This document shows positions 27,392 to 35,302 of a stretch of DNA of 35,302 nucleotides, piece by piece (position 1 is the stretch's first letter; each line of letters begins with the position of its first letter). This stretch comes from an uncultured Candidatus Peregrinibacteria bacterium (GTDB lineage: Bacteria > Patescibacteriota > Gracilibacteria > UBA1369 > LOWO2-01-FULL-3). The DNA is taken from the NCBI GenBank assembly GCA_903847465.1, contig CAINDQ010000156.1:1-35302 (forward strand). The letters run 5' to 3'. Made by a program: the position numbers and the translations under genes. Under the pieces are notes generated by a model. That model searched no databases and was not told the origin of the DNA. It was given only the letters and a program-made list of their open reading frames with translations.

Positions 27392-28081
27392 TTATTGCTG
27401 TTTTTGTAATTTTGAAAGCGCTCTGGCGTAATCAACCCCTTTGATTTTTTCCAATTCCATTACTTCGGAAAGCAAAATTCTTCTCCCTTCCATACTGACT
27501 ACGCTCAAGGTTTTGTCCTTCAGCGATTGGCCAACCACTTCATCAACTGCTATTCCTCCCAAAGAATTAATATATTTCACCACGGCACGTGTCACCGACG
27601 GACTCTTATCATGCATTACAACAAGCGAAAGATGCTTTCCCGCGCGTCCACGGATATGCACTTTGAAACTATCAATTTGTAGAATTTCAATCATTCCCCC
27701 GCCGATAGAAGATCCGATTACCGCCATCTTGTATTTCCCATCCTCAAGCACTATTTTTACCGTATTGGGATGCCATTTCAACCCCAGATTTTTCTTAATA
27801 AATTCATATTTGATTCCTTTTTCTTTGGCAATTTCAAAAGCGTTTTTGATGTCAGAATCGCTAGTTCTGAATTTCATTACTCCGCCAAGCAAAGCTTTGT
27901 CGGTCGCATGCCCTTTGTATACTTCACCAAAAGATCCATGCAGATAGAAAGTGACTTTTTGCGGCGTTTTGTGAAACAAGGCACGGGCAAATTGTCCGAT
28001 CTTGCAGGCGCCAGCTGTATGAGAACTGGATGGGCCAACCATGATTGGTCCCGCTATATCAAATATGGATAAATGTGGCAT
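27392..28081 (-). CDS. sdaAB: L-serine ammonia-lyase, iron-sulfur-dependent, beta subunit
   Basis: SIFDIAGPIMVGPSSSHTAGACKIGQFAR and GSFGEVYKGHATDKALLGG; C-terminal ACT-like domain. Confidence 0.94.
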   Translation of the reverse strand: MPHLSIFDIAGPIMVGPSSSHTAGACKIGQFARALFHKTPQKVTFYLHGSFGEVYKGHATDKALLGGVMKFRTSDSDIKNAFEIAKEKGIKYEFIKKNLGLKWHPNTVKIVLEDGKYKMAVIGSSIGGGMIEILQIDSFKVHIRGRAGKHLSLVVMHDKSPSVTRAVVKYINSLGGIAVDEVVGQSLKDKTLSVVSMEGRRILLSEVMELEKIKGVDYARALSKLQKQQ

Positions 28082-28097
28082 TTTTCTGGAATTTGAT

Positions 28098-28128
28098 AAT
28101 TTAGAAAATTGACGGTTTACGTCAATTT
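28098..28128 (-). promoter_or_regulatory. Putative promoter with overlapping perfect dyad upstream of sdaAB
   Basis: Minus strand: TTGACG-16 nt-TAAATT. The -35 lies in a perfect 9-bp inverted repeat AAATTGACG-gttta-CGTCAATTT (28106-28128). Confidence 0.42.
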
Positions 28129-28161
28129 ACGATTTCAGTTTATCAGAACTAATTGAAAAGT

Positions 28162-29217
28162 CTATCTTATTTCCCCTAGTGGCTTTAGAGGCTGTGGCTC
28201 CTCATATTCAGCTTCCTGTTTTACAGGTGTCATAGGAGTTACCGAAGTGACTTGAACTTGAGTTGTTACCGGAGTTTGTAGCTGAGCTTGTGCTGCGGCA
28301 TCCGCAACTATTGCCGCTTCCAATTTCTTTTCTTCAATGAATTTCTTTTCGTCTATCGGCATGTCTTTATCGTACATAACCTGTGAAATAGACCAAGCAA
28401 GAGGAATACCATATTTGTCGTATTCTTTTTTGATATTGATCATCAAATTGCTTTTGATTTTAACCCAAGCACTCTTTGATTCTACCCAAGCTCCAATTTT
28501 TATATCAATATTGCTAGCCCCAAATCCGCTAATTACAACGGCAGGCTTTGGTTCAGCCAAAATTCCTTTCGTCTGTTTTACCGCATGCATACATACTTTA
28601 AGAGCATTTTGCAGATCGCCTCTGTAATCAACAGCGGCGGCAACTTCAATCTTTCTAAATGGATTTGAAGTATAACTTGTAACCTGTGTGCTGAATAAAT
28701 CAGAGTTTGGTACGATTACTTTTGTTCCATCAACAGCTCTTAGAATAGTTACTCTAGATTGGATTTCGACAACTTTTCCAAGGGTTCCGCCAACATTAAT
28801 AAAGTCACCAATGGCAAACTGGCGGTTCAATAAAAGCATTATTCCAGCGATAAAATTCATAATCAAATCTTGGAGGGCAAAACCCAATCCAAAGCCTACC
28901 GCAGCGATAATTACGGTCAAATCTATTCCCGCAATTTTCAAACCAACAGTGACTCCAATAGTCAAAACAGCGGAATAAGCAACACGTCCGCCCAAGGCCA
29001 CAACTTCCTTATTATCATCCTCTACACCCTTCTCCATCATCTTGCTTTCAACAACTGACTTCACTATTTTGGCGATCAAAAACGTAACAAGGATAACGAC
29101 AAAAGCCGCAATCCAAAGTGGAATACTTGTAACGATCATCGCGACAATTCCAGTCAATTGAGACGTTGTGTTGTCGGCAATTTGGGTACCTGTTGTTGCT
29201 GCTGCGTATGCGATCAT
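28162..29217 (-). CDS. Small-conductance mechanosensitive channel (MscS family)
   Basis: VIIAAVGFGLGFALQDLIMNFIAGIMLLLNRQFAIGDFINVGGTLGKVVEIQSRVTILRAVDGTKVIVPNSDLFSTQVTSYT. Confidence 0.95.
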   Translation of the reverse strand: MIAYAAATTGTQIADNTTSQLTGIVAMIVTSIPLWIAAFVVILVTFLIAKIVKSVVESKMMEKGVEDDNKEVVALGGRVAYSAVLTIGVTVGLKIAGIDLTVIIAAVGFGLGFALQDLIMNFIAGIMLLLNRQFAIGDFINVGGTLGKVVEIQSRVTILRAVDGTKVIVPNSDLFSTQVTSYTSNPFRKIEVAAAVDYRGDLQNALKVCMHAVKQTKGILAEPKPAVVISGFGASNIDIKIGAWVESKSAWVKIKSNLMINIKKEYDKYGIPLAWSISQVMYDKDMPIDEKKFIEEKKLEAAIVADAAAQAQLQTPVTTQVQVTSVTPMTPVKQEAEYEEPQPLKPLGEIR

Positions 29218-29364
29218 GTTTGTTTTTTTGGGTGTTTTGATTTTTTATATCATATTATTCTACCATTTTTAGACTTTTATTTCAAGGATATGTGAGGGGG
29301 CAACTTGCTAAAAAGGCCAGCATGGCGCAAATTATTGGTAGTTTTACTTTTAACCAAAACAATT

Positions 29365-30141
29365 ATGGATGGAGAGATTTTAGCAGGACTTTTGATTCCG
29401 GTTCTTATTTTCGTGGGAGTGGTCATTTTGATTAGTATCAAAGAAATCAAACAATACGAGAGAGGCGTGAGGTTTACTCTTGGTAAATTCACAGGAATTT
29501 CTGAGCCAGGATGGCGCATAATCATCCCAATTTTCCAAAATCTGACCAAAGTAGATATCCGTATAAAGGCCGTAGATGTTCCTGATCAAGAAGCCATTAC
29601 GGAAGACAATATCTCTGTGACCATGAATGCTGTTATTTATTACAAAATAAATGATGCCGCAAAAGCGATAATCGAAGTTGAAAATTTTTATTATGCCGTT
29701 AGTCAGCTTGCTCAGACCACAATGCGTAATGCCGTTGGTGAATTTTCACTAGATAAATTGCTGAAAAATCGAGCAGAGGTCGCTAAACAAATCGAAGAAG
29801 CTGTGGAGCAAACCACTGGATTATGGGGCATAGACGTACAATCTGTTGAATTAAAAGACGTCGTTCTTCCTCCAGAATTGAAACGCACGATGGCAAAAGT
29901 TGCCGAAGCAGAGAGAGAAAGAAAAGCCGTCATTATTCAGGCTGAAGGAGAAGTAATCGCCTCAACAAACATCGCCAAGGCTGCAAAAAACTTGTCAGAT
30001 TCTCCTGGAGCTTTGCACTTACGAACACTACAATCCATCAATGATATTTCCTCTGATCAATCAAATACAACTATCTGGATGGTGCCAATTGAAGCGCTTC
30101 GAGCGATAGAAAAAATTGGCCAAGCTCTTGAGAAGAAATAA
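29365..30141 (+). CDS. SPFH/slipin (stomatin-like) family protein
   Basis: IKEIKQYERGVRFTLGKFTGISEPGWRIIIPIFQNLTKVDIRIKAVDVPDQEAITEDNISVTMNAVIYYKI...AEAERERKAVIIQAEGE. ATG at 29365 preferred over the listed TTG at 29305. Confidence 0.93.
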   Translation: MDGEILAGLLIPVLIFVGVVILISIKEIKQYERGVRFTLGKFTGISEPGWRIIIPIFQNLTKVDIRIKAVDVPDQEAITEDNISVTMNAVIYYKINDAAKAIIEVENFYYAVSQLAQTTMRNAVGEFSLDKLLKNRAEVAKQIEEAVEQTTGLWGIDVQSVELKDVVLPPELKRTMAKVAEAERERKAVIIQAEGEVIASTNIAKAAKNLSDSPGALHLRTLQSINDISSDQSNTTIWMVPIEALRAIEKIGQALEKK

Positions 30142-30153
30142 CATCTATTTCCA

Positions 30154-31026
30154 ATGACTCAGCAATACGGAATCCTCGCTTTCCCGGCGAAACATTCGCT
30201 TTCCCCAGTGGTTTTTGATGCGGCTTTCAAGGCTATTGATACAGATAGCCAGTTTGGATTTTTTGAAATTCCAGAGAATGAATTGGGAGATTTTATGGAT
30301 AGAATGAAGGCAGGTAAAGTTTCCGGATTGTCCGTTTCTTTGCCTTACAAAGAGATGATATTGAATTACATGGATCAAGTTTCCGAAGATGCAAAGAAGA
30401 TTGGCGCGGTGAATACTGTCGTGAATAGAGATGGAGTTTTTTATGGATACAATACCGATTTCGTGGGAAGTAGTCAGGCTTTGAAAGAAGCTGTGGGAGA
30501 TTTGAAGAATAAACAGGTAGTAATTTTGGGAGCTGGAGGCGCGGCACGCGCCGTTATTTATGGATTACTGAAAGAAGGCGCGAATGTTTTGGGAATATTA
30601 AATAGAACGCTAGACCACGCCGAAAAATTGGCAAAAGAATTTTCGGAAATGTTTGGGGTGGAGATAAAAGCTTTCTCTAGTGAAAATTTAGCGAACACTC
30701 TTTCATTCCAAAAAGAGCTTATTCAAGCCGAAACAATTCTAATTCAAACAACCTCCCTCTGGACCTTACAGCCAGACATAACAGCTGCAGAATCGGAAAA
30801 ATTCTGCCCAGCAGAATACGTGAAATATTTTTCGACCGTAATGGAAATCGTTTACAAACCACTCTTTACTCCCCTCCTCAAAACAGCTCGAGCTCTAGGC
30901 AAAAAAATTATTACCGGAGACAAGATGTTCCTCTATCAAGCTTCAGAACAGTTTAAATTGTTTACGGGAAAAGAAGCTCCGATGGAGGTTATGAGAAAGA
31001 CTTTGAATGAAAATCTGTCTCAATAG
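30154..31026 (+). CDS. aroE: Shikimate dehydrogenase
   Basis: AKHSLSPVVFDAAFKA, GLSVSLPYKEMI, IGAVNTVVNRDGVFYGYNTDFVGSSQAL, VVILGAGGAARAVIYGL. Confidence 0.94.
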   Translation: MTQQYGILAFPAKHSLSPVVFDAAFKAIDTDSQFGFFEIPENELGDFMDRMKAGKVSGLSVSLPYKEMILNYMDQVSEDAKKIGAVNTVVNRDGVFYGYNTDFVGSSQALKEAVGDLKNKQVVILGAGGAARAVIYGLLKEGANVLGILNRTLDHAEKLAKEFSEMFGVEIKAFSSENLANTLSFQKELIQAETILIQTTSLWTLQPDITAAESEKFCPAEYVKYFSTVMEIVYKPLFTPLLKTARALGKKIITGDKMFLYQASEQFKLFTGKEAPMEVMRKTLNENLSQ

Positions 31027-31035
31027 GGATTTTCT

Positions 31036-31095
31036 CTCTGCTCTACGAAAAATGTCCTCGCCTAAAAGGCTCCGGGCATTTTTTCTTGAGCAGAG
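31036..31095. terminator. Compound stem-loop / bidirectional terminator between convergent genes
   Basis: Inner stem AAAAATGTCC...GGGCATTTTT (31048-31057/31074-31083, one G-U pair) with nested GCCT/AGGC, T-run after, flanked by perfect outer arms CTCTGCTC (31036-31043) / GAGCAGAG (31088-31095). Confidence 0.75.
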
Positions 31096-31164
31096 TCCTT
31101 CGCCCACGCCAAATCTCGCGAAGCTCGTTTTTGGCTAAGGCTTCGGACCGAAAATCTCGCTACT

Positions 31165-31971
31165 TTAGTTATGACGTAGGAATTCAGCACCAGCTTCATC
31201 CTTTGCGCGAGCAACTACTGGCTTTTCTGATTCCACAGCTTTTCCATAATCCTGTCCGAAACTTATTTCCAGAGAAAGGAAATCCTCATCGTATACATCT
31301 ACGATCCATCCATAGATCATAGAGAAAATGCTGTAAATAAGAGAGATTGAGCCCCATACAACAGGCAAAGCAAGGAACAAGACTATTGCAGGATTATTGC
31401 CTCCATATAGCCCAAACAAAAGAGCTGTACTCAAGACAATAGAAAGGAAAATTCCATAAAGACCAATTAAGGCATATTTAGTATTTGAGACCATTTCCAT
31501 AATCAAGGCGCTGGCCATTGCTGACAAAATCACATGAAGAGCGATAGCGAAAACCGCCAACCCAACATTGATCGATGAGGCAATAAAGTATACCGGTACC
31601 ATCAAAATAAACATCACCACACTGATAATGAAAATATGATAGATAGTGGTAGAAGTTTTAGTATATTTTTCACGTTCGGTCAGAGAAAGGAAGAGAACGC
31701 TCAAGATGTTTCCAATTGTAGAAGCCAAAAAAGCCGCAATACTCACCACAAAAACGAAAACCGGACTGACACTATCAGTGGCGGCCGCTGGATCCGTTAA
31801 AGGAGCAATAATCGTTGCGGCGAGAACCGCAATAATCAATAAAATCAAAGAACCGATTCCTCCACCTGCAAGTCCCGCTAATGTTTTTAGCAAAAGCATT
31901 GGGAATCCAAGTCTAGCTGGTCCTAATTGTTTTGGAGCCTCTTCCTGAACAGTTGCGTTAACTTCTGTCAT
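31165..31971 (-). CDS. Multi-TM membrane protein of unknown function (268 aa)
   Basis: Several TM helices; start overlaps the lspA stop (ATGA). Confidence 0.8.
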   Translation of the reverse strand: MTEVNATVQEEAPKQLGPARLGFPMLLLKTLAGLAGGGIGSLILLIIAVLAATIIAPLTDPAAATDSVSPVFVFVVSIAAFLASTIGNILSVLFLSLTEREKYTKTSTTIYHIFIISVVMFILMVPVYFIASSINVGLAVFAIALHVILSAMASALIMEMVSNTKYALIGLYGIFLSIVLSTALLFGLYGGNNPAIVLFLALPVVWGSISLIYSIFSMIYGWIVDVYDEDFLSLEISFGQDYGKAVESEKPVVARAKDEAGAEFLRHN

Positions 31972-32426
31972 ATTGTTTTTGTTTTAACTTGCCTTATTCT
32001 ACCATAAAACAGAATCAATAACAATACTCCGATTGTAATAAAAGCGTCTGCCAGATTGAAAAATGGATATGCCCAAATGGAAATAAAATCGATTACAAAG
32101 TGATGAATCAACCTATCAATCAGATTTCCGATTCCTCCAGCCAGAATCATGGAAACGCAAATTTTGGCTGGCAATGCAGATAAATCGACGACCTTATAGG
32201 CGAATGTTGCCAACAAAAACAGCAAAACAAAATTACTAATAAGGATCAAAATATATGGCAACGGCAAGCTAAAAGCGATTCCGGTATTTTCCACATATTG
32301 CATTTTGAAAAAACCATCTACGATCACAAAAGGATCCTTGAAAAACATGACCGCCAGATATTTCGTCAACTGATCTAGTCCTAAAAACATGACAACGAAG
32401 CCAGATATTTTGAGAAAGTTTTTCAT
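31968..32426 (-). CDS. lspA: Lipoprotein signal peptidase (signal peptidase II)
   Basis: GLDQLTKYLAVMFF, YVENTGIAFSL, SMILAGGIGNLIDRLIHHFVIDFI, FNLADAFITIGVLLLIL. ATG at 32426 preferred. Stop TGA. Confidence 0.95.
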   Translation of the reverse strand: MKNFLKISGFVVMFLGLDQLTKYLAVMFFKDPFVIVDGFFKMQYVENTGIAFSLPLPYILILISNFVLLFLLATFAYKVVDLSALPAKICVSMILAGGIGNLIDRLIHHFVIDFISIWAYPFFNLADAFITIGVLLLILFYGRIRQVKTKTI

Positions 32427-32504
32427 AAACAAAGAGTATAGATTTACTCTTTTCTTATCAAGGTAAAACTAGTAGTATTTCGTTTGCTTAAAAGATTTTT
32501 TCCT

Positions 32505-33713
32505 ATGATAAAATCGCTGAAATTTGATACCGTTTTAGCCCTGACAGTGCTATTTCTTTTGATTTTTGGGTTGATCATGATCACCAGTATTGGTGTGCCA
32601 AAATCAATCGCTTTGTCGGCTCCAGGAGTGCAATACCCAAACTGCGGCAGTGCGGATGTTGATTGCTATTTGTTATTCAAGAGACATTTGATACGCCTTG
32701 GAATTGGGATTGTGGCCTTCTTTGTAGCTTACAAATTACCGATGAAATTCTGGAAAAAAGTGGCTCCGGTGTTATTTGTGGCTATGGTGATTGTGCTTTT
32801 GGCGGTTTTAGTGATGGGGAGCAACTATGGAACATTCGCTACAAACTGGCTTGTTATCTTTAATACTTCCCTACAGCCTTCCGAATTTGCAAAACTGGTG
32901 GCCATTCTTTACTTCTCCTACTGGTTCAGTAAAAAAGGAGAGGACGTGGAGAGTTTCAAGGATGGATTTTTGCCTTTTTGTTTACTAGCTGCAGCTATTA
33001 TCTTCCCGATTATTTTACAAAATGATTTCGGGGGAACTTTTGTAATCTCTTTAATTTGTGTGCTGATTTATTTCGTGGCTGGAGCAAAATTCAAGCATTT
33101 AGCTTTTGGGTTTTTGATAGCATTGCTTGCGGGAATTATCGTAGTTACCGCTGTTCCTCATGTGAGAGAGAGATTTACTTCTTTCAACAGGGTAAATGAA
33201 GCGTGTGTGGAACAAGATTGCTGGCAGTCTATGCAGGCAAATATCGCTGTAGGAAGCGGTGGATTCTTTGGAAAAGGACTGACACAGGGCGTACAAAAAT
33301 CATATTGGTTACCGCAGGCTTCTGATGATTTTATCTTTGCGGCTTCGGCGGAAGAGCTTGGTTTTATTAGGATTATTTTCGTGGTGATTGCTTATTTTAT
33401 TATTGCGCTCAGAGGCTATTCCATTGCCAATCGAGCTTCGAATAATTTTGAAATGTATGTGGCGGTAGGAATTACCACGTGGCTAATGAGTCAGGCGTTT
33501 ATTAATATCGCTGTAAATACGGCGCTGATGCCCGTTACCGGCATTACTCTGCCGTTTGTGAGTTATGGAGGATCTTCGTTGATCGCTTCTTTAATTGGAG
33601 TCGGAATTCTTTTAAATATATCCGAAAACACATCTTATTATGCGAATAGTGCTAACTGGAGGAGGGACAGGAGGTCACATCATCCCGAACATGGCCGTTA
33701 TCGAAGAGCTTAA
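32505..33713 (+). CDS. ftsW: FtsW/RodA/SpoVE (SEDS) family peptidoglycan polymerase, likely FtsW
   Basis: GSNYGTFATNWLVIFNTSLQPSEFAKLVAILYFSYW, FIFAASAEELGFI, NTALMPVTGITLPFVSYGGSSLIASLIGVGILLNIS. Next to murG. Confidence 0.88.
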   Translation: MIKSLKFDTVLALTVLFLLIFGLIMITSIGVPKSIALSAPGVQYPNCGSADVDCYLLFKRHLIRLGIGIVAFFVAYKLPMKFWKKVAPVLFVAMVIVLLAVLVMGSNYGTFATNWLVIFNTSLQPSEFAKLVAILYFSYWFSKKGEDVESFKDGFLPFCLLAAAIIFPIILQNDFGGTFVISLICVLIYFVAGAKFKHLAFGFLIALLAGIIVVTAVPHVRERFTSFNRVNEACVEQDCWQSMQANIAVGSGGFFGKGLTQGVQKSYWLPQASDDFIFAASAEELGFIRIIFVVIAYFIIALRGYSIANRASNNFEMYVAVGITTWLMSQAFINIAVNTALMPVTGITLPFVSYGGSSLIASLIGVGILLNISENTSYYANSANWRRDRRSHHPEHGRYRRA

Positions 33714-34692
33714 AAAACGTGAGATAGCTGAGCTAAAATATATTGGCTCAAAAAACGGTCCGGAGAGAAAGATGATTGAAAAAATGGGAGTTGATTTTGA
33801 AGCAATCAGTTGCGGAAAAATGCGCAGATATTTTTCTTGGGAAAATTTTGTGGATTTTTTTAGAGTGCCGATGGGCGTTTTTCAGGCGTATAAAATCCTA
33901 AAAGAATACAATCCGATGGTAGTTTTTAGCAAAGGTGGATATGTGAGTTTTCCTGTTACTGTTGCGGCTTTTTGGCTAAAGATTCCGGTTGTTTTGCATG
34001 AATCTGATGTGGTGCCGGGGCTTTCCAATAAGCTGAGCATGAAATTCGCAAAAAAAATATGTATTAGTTACGAAGAAACTAAAAATTATTTACCAAAGAA
34101 ATTTCAAAAGAAATGCGTGATGACTGGGAATCCGGTACGCGAAAGTATTTTTGGTGGAAACAAAGAAGAAGGCTATAAATTTACAGGAATGAATGATTTT
34201 AGACCGATAATTTTGGTGATGGGAGGCAGTCAGGGAGCGGAACAAATCAATCATTTGGTGAGAAAAAGTTTGGATGAATTATTGAAAAAATTCCAAATAG
34301 TGCACATTACCGGAAGAGGAAATATTGACATCGGGATGCACAGAACCGGCTATAAACAATTTGAATATTTGGATGAGCAATTGAAAGACGTTTATGCGGT
34401 GTGCGACCTTATTGTGACGCGTGGAGGTGCAAACAGTTTGGCTGAAATTGCTTTGCTGAAGAAGAAAGCAGTGATTATTCCTTTATCGAAAGGCAGTCGC
34501 GGCGATCAATTGGACAACGCTCGAGTCTTCGTCAGAAAATTTGGATGGGCTATGCTTAGCGGAAATGTGACCAGTAGCGATTTCATTGAAGCAATATTTT
34601 TGGCATCTTATAATCAAACAAAAATTCAAGATTCAGAAGTTATAAATGGCACAAATAATATCGTGGATCTAATTCTTAATACTGCAAAATAA
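33640..34692 (+). CDS. murG: UDP-N-acetylglucosamine--N-acetylmuramyl-(pentapeptide) pyrophosphoryl-undecaprenol GlcNAc transferase
   Basis: MRIVLTGGGTGGHIIPNMAVIEEL, PVVLHESDVVPGLSNKL, VMGGSQGAEQIN, DLIVTRGGANSLAEIALLKKKAVIIPL. Confidence 0.96.
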   Translation: MRIVLTGGGTGGHIIPNMAVIEELKKREIAELKYIGSKNGPERKMIEKMGVDFEAISCGKMRRYFSWENFVDFFRVPMGVFQAYKILKEYNPMVVFSKGGYVSFPVTVAAFWLKIPVVLHESDVVPGLSNKLSMKFAKKICISYEETKNYLPKKFQKKCVMTGNPVRESIFGGNKEEGYKFTGMNDFRPIILVMGGSQGAEQINHLVRKSLDELLKKFQIVHITGRGNIDIGMHRTGYKQFEYLDEQLKDVYAVCDLIVTRGGANSLAEIALLKKKAVIIPLSKGSRGDQLDNARVFVRKFGWAMLSGNVTSSDFIEAIFLASYNQTKIQDSEVINGTNNIVDLILNTAK

Positions 34693-35302
34693 TGAGAATC
34701 GGAATAAATGGCAGATTCTTACTAAAGCCGTTTACTGGCATAGGTCAGCACACAATCAACCTTGTGAAAGAGCTCGCAAAGATTGATTTGAAAAAGGAGT
34801 ATGTGTTTTTCGTGATGGAGAAAGTGGGAAAAGAAGTTACTGGTTTGTTTTCAAAGAATGTGAAATTCGTGATATTACCGGAGAAAAAAATGCCATCTGC
34901 TGGTGCAAAAAAAGTGTGGTGGGAACAAATTCAACTGCCAGAAATTTTATTAAAAGAAAAGTTTGATGTCGCGTTTTTTCCATATCCTTCCAATCCTTGG
35001 ACGAATGATTTTTACAAAAAGGGAATAAAGACTTTTGTGACTGTGCATGATTGTTTGCCTTGGAAATATAAACATTATACGGGAGGAATTTTGTCCAGAA
35101 TGGCGCATGAGCAAAGCAAAAAAGCGGTTAGTAAGGCCGACGTTGTTTTCACTGTTTCCGAGACCTCTGGCAAAGAAATTGTAAAAATTTGCAAAGTGAA
35201 AGAGAGTCGAGTTTTTGTAATATACAATGACGCTGGTGACATTTTCAAAAAAGCTGAGGATCAAAAATTGGCCAAGAAAATTCTTACAAAATTTGGAATC
35301 AA
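34692..35302 (+). CDS. Glycosyltransferase (GT-B, family 4-like), 3'-truncated by window edge
   Basis: Not in the ORF list because it runs off the end. I translated it from ATG 34692: MRIGINGRFLLKPFTGIGQHTINLVKELAKIDLKKEYVFFVMEK...FFPYPSNPWTNDFYKKGIKTFVTVHDCLPWKYKHYTGG...VFTVSETSGKEIVKI. Overlaps the murG stop (TAATG). Confidence 0.85.
   Translation, partial: MRIGINGRFLLKPFTGIGQHTINLVKELAKIDLKKEYVFFVMEKVGKEVTGLFSKNVKFVILPEKKMPSAGAKKVWWEQIQLPEILLKEKFDVAFFPYPSNPWTNDFYKKGIKTFVTVHDCLPWKYKHYTGGILSRMAHEQSKKAVSKADVVFTVSETSGKEIVKICKVKESRVFVIYNDAGDIFKKAEDQKLAKKILTKFGI

Noticed and set aside
34950-35264. 104 aa minus-strand ORF at the right edge
   Set aside because: Opposite the truncated glycosyltransferase, which has clear GT4-like motifs.
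1-35302. CRISPR array, tRNA, rRNA, transposase, phage or toxin-antitoxin genes
   Set aside because: Looked for spaced direct repeats, cloverleaf-like segments and characteristic proteins; none seen. Short intergenic gaps leave little room.
1-35302. Alternative genetic code (TGA = Gly or Trp)
   Set aside because: Trp is encoded by TGG, conserved proteins are full length under the standard code, and lspA uses TGA as a stop at its expected end.

Overview
The window is gene-dense bacterial chromosome with no intact mobile element, CRISPR array, rRNA or tRNA that I could recognise. It looks like Patescibacteria/CPR (possibly Peregrinibacteria-like); that lineage call is inference from protein style only. 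The + strand opens inside thrS. It is followed by a minus-strand block of bS6-ssb-bS18, a hairpin terminator, and five large uncharacterised ORFs (191, 524, 538, 890 and 1362 aa). The 890 aa product looks like a VirB6/TrbL-type polytopic membrane protein, so this five-gene cluster is the best candidate for an undescribed envelope or secretion system. Then come a LysM-M23 peptidase, yidD, an acyltransferase, purH, uppP, an SLH protein, two divergent archaeal-type PurP (formate-dependent FAICAR synthetase) paralogs separated by two related small membrane proteins, a lipoprotein, a GlmU-like nucleotidyltransferase, a small CCxSGCxxC protein, purN, a split serine dehydratase, mscS, a slipin, aroE, a membrane protein, lspA, ftsW, murG and a truncated glycosyltransferase. 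Main points for a second look: the five-gene cluster, PurP x2 alongside intact PurH and PurN, the near absence of TGA stop codons, the lack of Shine-Dalgarno motifs, very short or near-leaderless 5' UTRs, tightly abutted convergent genes, and a 74-nt ftsW/murG overlap.
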